From Firmicutes bacterium UBA5389 (GTDB lineage: Bacteria; Bacillota; DTU025): a stretch of DNA of 10,183 bases. The stretch spans positions 1-10,183 of the forward strand of contig DHON01000009.1 of NCBI GenBank assembly GCA_002409965.1, written 5' to 3'. The notes under the pieces were generated by a model. That model searched no databases. It saw only the letters and a program-made list of their open reading frames with translations, and was not told the origin of the DNA. Positions 6,447 to 10,183 of this stretch are shown one piece after another (the stretch's first letter is position 1; the number at the start of each line of letters is the position of its first letter). Made by a program: the position numbers and the translations under genes.

Positions 6447-7673
6447 ATGAAAGCTACTGCAGGGATAGTGCGACTGGTTCTGGGGTTGGCCGTTATCTTC
6501 GCTTTGGTCAGTACCTCGGCGAGCTCGTCCTCGGTGAGCGCCGGAGATGTGAAGGCATTAGTGAGCGGGAACAACGCCTTCGCGTTCGATCTCTACTCAG
6601 TCGTGTCATCTCGGGATGGCAACCTATTCATCTCACCGTACAGCATCTCCTCAGCACTGGCCATGACCTATGCGGGCGCGCGGGGCAACACAGCGGCGCA
6701 GATGGCAGACGCCCTCCACTACGATCTGGCCCCCGAGCAGCTCCACGAGTCGTTCTCTGCGCTCAGCAGGCTGTTCAACTCTGGAGGAAAGACCTATAGG
6801 CTGTCGGTTGCCAATGCGCTCTGGAGCCAGATGGGCCTCAGTTTCCTGCCGGAGTACATCTCCATGGCCGAAAAGCACTACGACGCAGGGCTCAAGGAGG
6901 TAGACTTCGTCTACCGTACCGAGGAGGCTCGATCGGCCATCAACCGATGGGTAGAGGACAAGACCGAGGGCAAGATCATTGACCTGATAGGGCCGGGGGT
7001 GCTCGATCCACTGACCCGTTTGGTGTTGACTAACGCAATATACTTCAAAGGCCAGTGGGAACAGCAGTTCAGGCCGGAGCAGACCGAGGAGGCTGCGTTC
7101 TATCTATCCAGTGGAAAGCAGGCGATTGTTCCGTTCATGCATCAAATAGGAACGTTCAAGTACGCTGAAACAGGCAGTACACAGGTATTGGAGCTGCCAT
7201 ACAGCGGCAACGAACTCGCCATGACCGTCTTGCTGCCGAAACCTGATTCCAGCCTGGCGGAGCTTGAGGCGGCCATTCGAACCGATGGGATCGAGGCGAT
7301 TCTGGAGACGCTTTCTCCCACCAGAGTCGATGTGAGCATCCCACGGTTCAAGTTCGAAGCGGAGCTATCGCTCAGCGGATACCTTCAGCAGCTGGGCATG
7401 ATAGACGCGTTTGACGACAACATAGCCGACTTCTCAGGAATATCCGATACGTTCCTGTACATCACGCACGTTCTGCACAAGGCATTCATAGAAGTCAACG
7501 AGGAAGGCACAGAGGCCGCTGCGGCTACTGCGGTTGTTGTGGGCACGAAATCGATTCGTCTGGACCTGCCGAAGGTATTCATGGCCGACAGGCCGTTCGT
7601 CTTCCTCATCCGTGATGTGCGAACCGGGAGCATTCTCTTCATGGGGAGAATGGCCGATCCGCTGTCGCAGTAA
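6447..7673 (+). CDS. Secreted inhibitory-type serpin (serine protease inhibitor)
   Basis: A 408-residue serpin with a Sec signal peptide (cleavage roughly at residues 25-32, no lipobox), so the inhibitor works outside the cytoplasm. Serpins trap target proteases as covalent complexes: once the reactive centre loop is cut, it inserts into β-sheet A. Family landmarks are NLFISPYSISSAL (59-71), LTNAIYFKGQW (194-204), HKAFIEVNEEGTEAAAAT (344-361) and the signature DRPFVFLI (381-388). The loop hinge has Gly354 at P15, Thr355 at P14, Ala at P12-P9 and Thr361 at P8, the pattern of true inhibitors rather than non-inhibitory members. Counting from the hinge puts P1 at Lys368 and P1' at Ser369, suggesting trypsin-like targets. 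The loop is about four residues longer than in alpha-1-antitrypsin up to the conserved Pro383, so P1 could shift (Arg371 is an alternative). ATG 6447 has AAGGAGG 9 nt upstream. No partner protease is seen nearby, and a G-run cluster follows the stop. Confidence 0.95.
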   Translation: MKATAGIVRLVLGLAVIFALVSTSASSSSVSAGDVKALVSGNNAFAFDLYSVVSSRDGNLFISPYSISSALAMTYAGARGNTAAQMADALHYDLAPEQLHESFSALSRLFNSGGKTYRLSVANALWSQMGLSFLPEYISMAEKHYDAGLKEVDFVYRTEEARSAINRWVEDKTEGKIIDLIGPGVLDPLTRLVLTNAIYFKGQWEQQFRPEQTEEAAFYLSSGKQAIVPFMHQIGTFKYAETGSTQVLELPYSGNELAMTVLLPKPDSSLAELEAAIRTDGIEAILETLSPTRVDVSIPRFKFEAELSLSGYLQQLGMIDAFDDNIADFSGISDTFLYITHVLHKAFIEVNEEGTEAAAATAVVVGTKSIRLDLPKVFMADRPFVFLIRDVRTGSILFMGRMADPLSQ

Positions 7674-7700
7674 GGGTAGGGGATAGGGCGAGGGCCGGGG
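7674..7700 (+). other. Five G-runs, potential G-quadruplex at the serpin 3' end
   Basis: GGG-TA-GGGG-ATA-GGG-CGA-GGG-CC-GGGG begins at the base after the serpin TAA. Five G-runs with loops of 2, 3, 3 and 2 nt satisfy the canonical intramolecular quadruplex pattern on the coding strand, so both DNA and serpin mRNA could fold. No ordinary hairpin terminator was found here. A role in termination or mRNA stability is inference. Confidence 0.55.
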
Positions 7701-7735
7701 ACCCATGAATCGAGGCAAATCAGTGGGAGGGGACG

Positions 7736-8130
7736 GTGATTGGGGCCTCACCACTCAGGATCAAGGAGTGGGACTATTACTGCATACTCACTGACGAATT
7801 GGGCGCGGCCTTTGCAATTGCCGACAACAGCTACATGGGCCTGGTTTCAGCCAGCATACTGGATCTCACACAACCGTGGGAGATCACCACATCAGTGATG
7901 ACCCCATTTCCCATGGGCAAGCTCAACATGCCGTCCTCATCGGCAGAGGGCGACGTCCGCTTCCGGAACAATCGAGTGAAGATGGCTTTCACGCTGAACA
8001 ACCGCCAGCGGCGCATCAGTGTGGACTTCTGTTTGGCAGGTTCACCGGTCGTGTCGTACTGGATGACGGAAGGATACTGGAAATACGCGATCTCATGGGG
8101 TTTGCCGAGAAGGTGAGCAATACCTGGTAA
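7736..8130 (+). pseudogene. Remnant of a DUF2804 family gene: N-terminus and middle lost, frameshifted
   Basis: Two pieces in different frames match, from my knowledge of the family, two distant parts of DUF2804 proteins (normally roughly 330-350 residues, function unknown). Piece one (7736 to about 8027) reads ASPLRIKEWDYY, FAIADNSYMGL, ILDLTQPWEIT and MGKLNMPSSSAEGDV, corresponding to the first third after the extreme N-terminus. Piece two, in the frame ending at TAA 8128-8130, reads FGRFTGRVVLDDGR then GFAEKVSNTW, the family's C-terminal end. The whole centre is missing, the join lies near 8024-8032, and the first 35-40 family residues are absent upstream. The first frame can be read from GTG 7736, behind GGGAGGGG, to 8116 as 126 residues, the last 28 being out-of-frame sequence. 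A short translated product is possible but unlikely to function. It follows the serpin and its G-run cluster. Confidence 0.82.
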
Positions 8131-8321
8131 AGCACATACCGCAGGCTGGCTTGCAGAACACGGCTGAAGCCGACTATCTCACGCAGGACATGGGTGGCAG
8201 ATGTCGAATGATCAGTGAAAACGCGGCAAGGCAAGCTGTCCGTGACACTGTCAGACGGCATATGCTACCTGCAGGGAGCGCCCAGGTGCGTCATGCCTGA
8301 ACTGCGGAAGGGGGAGTCGGA
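8131..8321 (+). other. Non-coding stretch before the acyltransferase gene
   Basis: Together with the DUF2804 remnant this makes about 650 bases without an intact gene. I see only the ribosome site AAGGGGGAG just before ATG 8322, and a 36-codon open frame from GTG 8215 whose TGA (8323-8325) overlaps that ATG. The short frame has no ribosome site and no recognisable match. No clear promoter or terminator is seen. Confidence 0.4.
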
Positions 8322-9422
8322 ATGAACGTGAGCCTACGCGACGAGCGGGCTAGGGGCGAAAGGCAAGTCGAGCTGGATATAGGTAAGGGCTTCGCCGTAC
8401 TGCTGATGATCTGCGTTCATGTTCAGGAGGCGCTCTCTCATTCTGTTGTCCAGTATTCCTTGTTTGGCTGTATCGTGGAGTTTGTGACGGGTTTTCCTGC
8501 TGCGCCGTTGTTCATGTTCGTAATGGGAGTGGGCACGGTCTATTCGAGGAGGCAAGACGCCGGCTACGCAATAGGCCGGGGCGCGTCTTTGCTTCTCATG
8601 GCCTACCTTCTCAACGCGGCACGCGGGTACATACCGTGGGCGCTAGGGATTAAGCTAGGGTTTTTGGCTCAGGACGCGGTTCCATACGGGGATGTCTTGC
8701 AGAGCCTTCTCGAAGTAGACATCCTGCACTTCGCCGGTCTCTGCTTCATCCTTATCGGGGTTCTCAGGGCAGCCAAGGTTCCGTGGGGCGCTTACCCCGT
8801 AGTCGGGCTCGTACTTGGAGGCCTCAATTACCTAGTGTGCGGGATCAGTACAGGCCAAGCCTATGCTGATTCGATCCTGGGGCTGCTCTGGGGCGCCAGC
8901 GAGACTTCGTACTTCCCCTTCCTATCCTGGGTGATGTACCCGATGGCTGGCATCGCGTTCGGGCATATCCTCAAGAACAGCAGCGACAGACGTCGGCTCT
9001 ACATGCAGAGCCTGCTTGCCGGCTGTGCTGTGTTGCTGATCGCCATGTGCGTCTCGGGCTTCCGGTTCATGTACTACATGGGGTTCCCAGAGGAAAACGC
9101 CTATGTGTACTACCATCAGGACCTCATCGCCAACGCTGTCAACGGTTCGCTGGCGCTCATCTGGCTTTCTGTTCTCTACTTTGTGAGCGGATCGTTTCCT
9201 GCTGCCGTTCGTGACAAACTGCTGTACTGGAGCAAGGAACTGACCCCGATCTACGTGATACACTGGGTGTTGATCGGGTGGCTGGCGCTCCTTATCGGCT
9301 TCAACCAGCTCATGTTCTGGCAGACCATTCTGGCCATGGCTATAATAGTTGTGGCAGCCGACAGGATCACAGCGGCATATGCAGACTGGAGGGGAAGGAG
9401 TGCCGCTTCAGGTCAACGATGA
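8322..9422 (+). CDS. Multi-pass membrane acyltransferase-like protein (DUF1624/HGSNAT type)
   Basis: A 366-residue integral membrane protein with about ten hydrophobic segments. It opens with ELDIGKGFAVLLMICVHVQE (17-36), the hallmark of the heparan-alpha-glucosaminide N-acetyltransferase/DUF1624 and acyltransferase-3-like families: D-x-x-[RK]-G then LLM and a His (His33) in the first helix, near which acyl transfer occurs in relatives. Other family-like parts are PLFMFVMGVGTVYSRR (62-77), FPFLSWVMYPMAGIAFGHIL (198-217) and LTPIYVIHWVLIGW (307-320, with His314). The likely role is acylating a sugar, lipid or envelope component using a cytoplasmic acyl donor; the substrate cannot be told. ATG 8322 has AAGGGGGAG about 6 nt ahead. 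It is followed after 25 nt by the methyltransferase on the same strand, which suggests an operon and possibly two modifications of related molecules, though that is speculation. Confidence 0.8.
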   Translation: MNVSLRDERARGERQVELDIGKGFAVLLMICVHVQEALSHSVVQYSLFGCIVEFVTGFPAAPLFMFVMGVGTVYSRRQDAGYAIGRGASLLLMAYLLNAARGYIPWALGIKLGFLAQDAVPYGDVLQSLLEVDILHFAGLCFILIGVLRAAKVPWGAYPVVGLVLGGLNYLVCGISTGQAYADSILGLLWGASETSYFPFLSWVMYPMAGIAFGHILKNSSDRRRLYMQSLLAGCAVLLIAMCVSGFRFMYYMGFPEENAYVYYHQDLIANAVNGSLALIWLSVLYFVSGSFPAAVRDKLLYWSKELTPIYVIHWVLIGWLALLIGFNQLMFWQTILAMAIIVVAADRITAAYADWRGRSAASGQR

Positions 9423-9447
9423 GGCGTGCCTGGCGGGACGGTGAATC

Positions 9448-10158
9448 ATGACCGATAGCTATGAACTGATGGCGGAATTCTTCGACACAAGGGTCGGCGG
9501 GTATGAGGAGCATATGCAGGAGATACTCCCGGCGTTCGATGAGTTCTACTCGTCTGTAGCCGGGCAGATTCCCGCAACCATCGAGCCTCTCTCCATTCTG
9601 GACCTGGGCTGCGGCACAGGCCTCGAACTGGACTTCATTTTCGACAGGGCGCCCAATGCCAGGGTCACTGCTGTTGACCTTTCGTCCGAGATGCTTGCCA
9701 AGCTGAAAGCCAAGCTAGAACGCTCCCAGTATGGGCCGCAGGTGGAGGTCGTGCACGGATCCTACCTGACCATGCCTTTTCACGCGGGCAGTTTTGACTA
9801 TGTGGTCTCTGTGCAGACCATGCACCATTTCATCCCCGATGTGAAGCTGGGCCTGTATACCAGGATCGCGGGCGCTCTGAAAGCCGGCGGAATGTACATT
9901 GAGGGAGACTATGTGGTGTCGCCAGACGAGGAACGTTCGCTGCTCGCTCGATACGCCGAGACTGTGAAGTCGCTCCAGGCCGCCGGGACCGTTGGAGAGG
10001 ATGAGCTTGTGGACGGCAAGTACCACATAGACATTCCGCTGAGCGTTCAGTCGCAGACAGCGGTCTTGAGAGAAGCTGGATTCGACGATGCGGAAGTGGT
10101 ATTTGAACAGGGTGCAGCTGCTGTCTTCCGCGCGGGTATCGGGCGCTTTTCTCGTTAG
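9448..10158 (+). CDS. Class I SAM-dependent methyltransferase
   Basis: A 236-residue Rossmann-fold methyltransferase of the Methyltransf_11/25 type. Motif I is ILDLGCGTGLEL (50-61), which binds S-adenosylmethionine. Asp77 in VTAVDLS (73-79) ends strand β2 and contacts the ribose. FDYVVSVQTMHHF (116-128) is motif II and the region after it, and LKAGGMYIEGDY (144-155) is motif III. The N-terminus (MAEFFDTRVGGYEEHM, 8-23) is the helical cap seen in many small-molecule methyltransferases of this group. No substrate-specific motif is recognisable. ATG 9448 lies 25 nt after the acyltransferase stop, behind a weak ribosome site (GGCGGGACGGTG), so it is probably co-transcribed. It ends at TAG 10158 and appears complete. 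The last 25 bases of the window hold nothing recognisable. Confidence 0.9.
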   Translation: MTDSYELMAEFFDTRVGGYEEHMQEILPAFDEFYSSVAGQIPATIEPLSILDLGCGTGLELDFIFDRAPNARVTAVDLSSEMLAKLKAKLERSQYGPQVEVVHGSYLTMPFHAGSFDYVVSVQTMHHFIPDVKLGLYTRIAGALKAGGMYIEGDYVVSPDEERSLLARYAETVKSLQAAGTVGEDELVDGKYHIDIPLSVQSQTAVLREAGFDDAEVVFEQGAAAVFRAGIGRFSR

Positions 10159-10183
10159 GCTAGGAGCCTGTGCGAGTAACTTT

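Noticed and set aside
7876..8130. 84-codon plus-strand ORF as a separate gene
   Set aside because: Only its last third is gene-like, and that is the C-terminus of the DUF2804 remnant; the upstream part is a shadow of the other frame.
8215..8325. 36-codon frame with GTG start whose stop overlaps the acyltransferase ATG
   Set aside because: No ribosome site and no family match; an ATGA overlap alone can arise by chance.
1..10183. CRISPR arrays, tRNA/rRNA genes, insertion sequences, long direct repeats
   Set aside because: Looked for by eye on both strands. No regularly spaced repeats, cloverleaf-like segments, transposase motifs or terminal inverted repeats were seen; this is not an exhaustive computation.

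Overview
The window is about 10.2 kb of bacterial chromosome with moderately high GC. Seven genes read as intact, together with two clear pseudogenes and a mazEF toxin-antitoxin pair (counted among the seven). Features pointing to a diderm bacterium are a secreted protein with β-barrel character that ends in Phe, a lipoprotein signal peptide, and two other Sec signal peptides. The DUF2804 remnant reads like clostridial versions of that family as I remember them, so a diderm Bacillota-type lineage (for example Limnochordia-like) is a guess. The sequence alone does not fix the phylum. Several genes end in TGA and the large ORFs use TGG for Trp, so the standard bacterial code applies.

Left part, minus strand (146-2830): a secreted gamma-glutamyltransferase (ggt) with its catalytic residues present. 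It is followed by a 10-bp perfect hairpin, then a lipoprotein gene split by one in-frame TGA exactly where its carboxypeptidase-regulatory-like fold would carry Arg, so probably a CGA-to-TGA nonsense mutation.

Middle, plus strand (3057-5109): a compact mazEF module. Its promoter (TTGCTA, 17 nt, TGG-TATCTT) is overlapped by an 8+8 inverted repeat that is a strong candidate for the autoregulatory operator. mazF starts at GTG one base after the mazE stop. An MFS transporter follows closely, and a strong hairpin at 5230-5267 separates it from the convergent outer-membrane-type gene.

Right part: the minus-strand β-barrel-like protein (5278-6114) is divergent from a secreted inhibitory-type serpin (6447-7673). 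Directly after the serpin stop codon are five G-runs in 27 nt, a canonical G-quadruplex motif. Then comes a DUF2804 remnant with three lesions: it has lost its N-terminus and its whole middle, and its C-terminus lies in another frame. Finally there is a two-gene unit: a multi-pass membrane acyltransferase-like protein (DUF1624/HGSNAT type) and a class I SAM-dependent methyltransferase.

I did not find a clearly new multi-gene system. The most useful observations are the two genes caught in decay, the overlapping mazEF promoter/operator, the serpin's reactive loop, and the G-quadruplex motif at the serpin 3' end.
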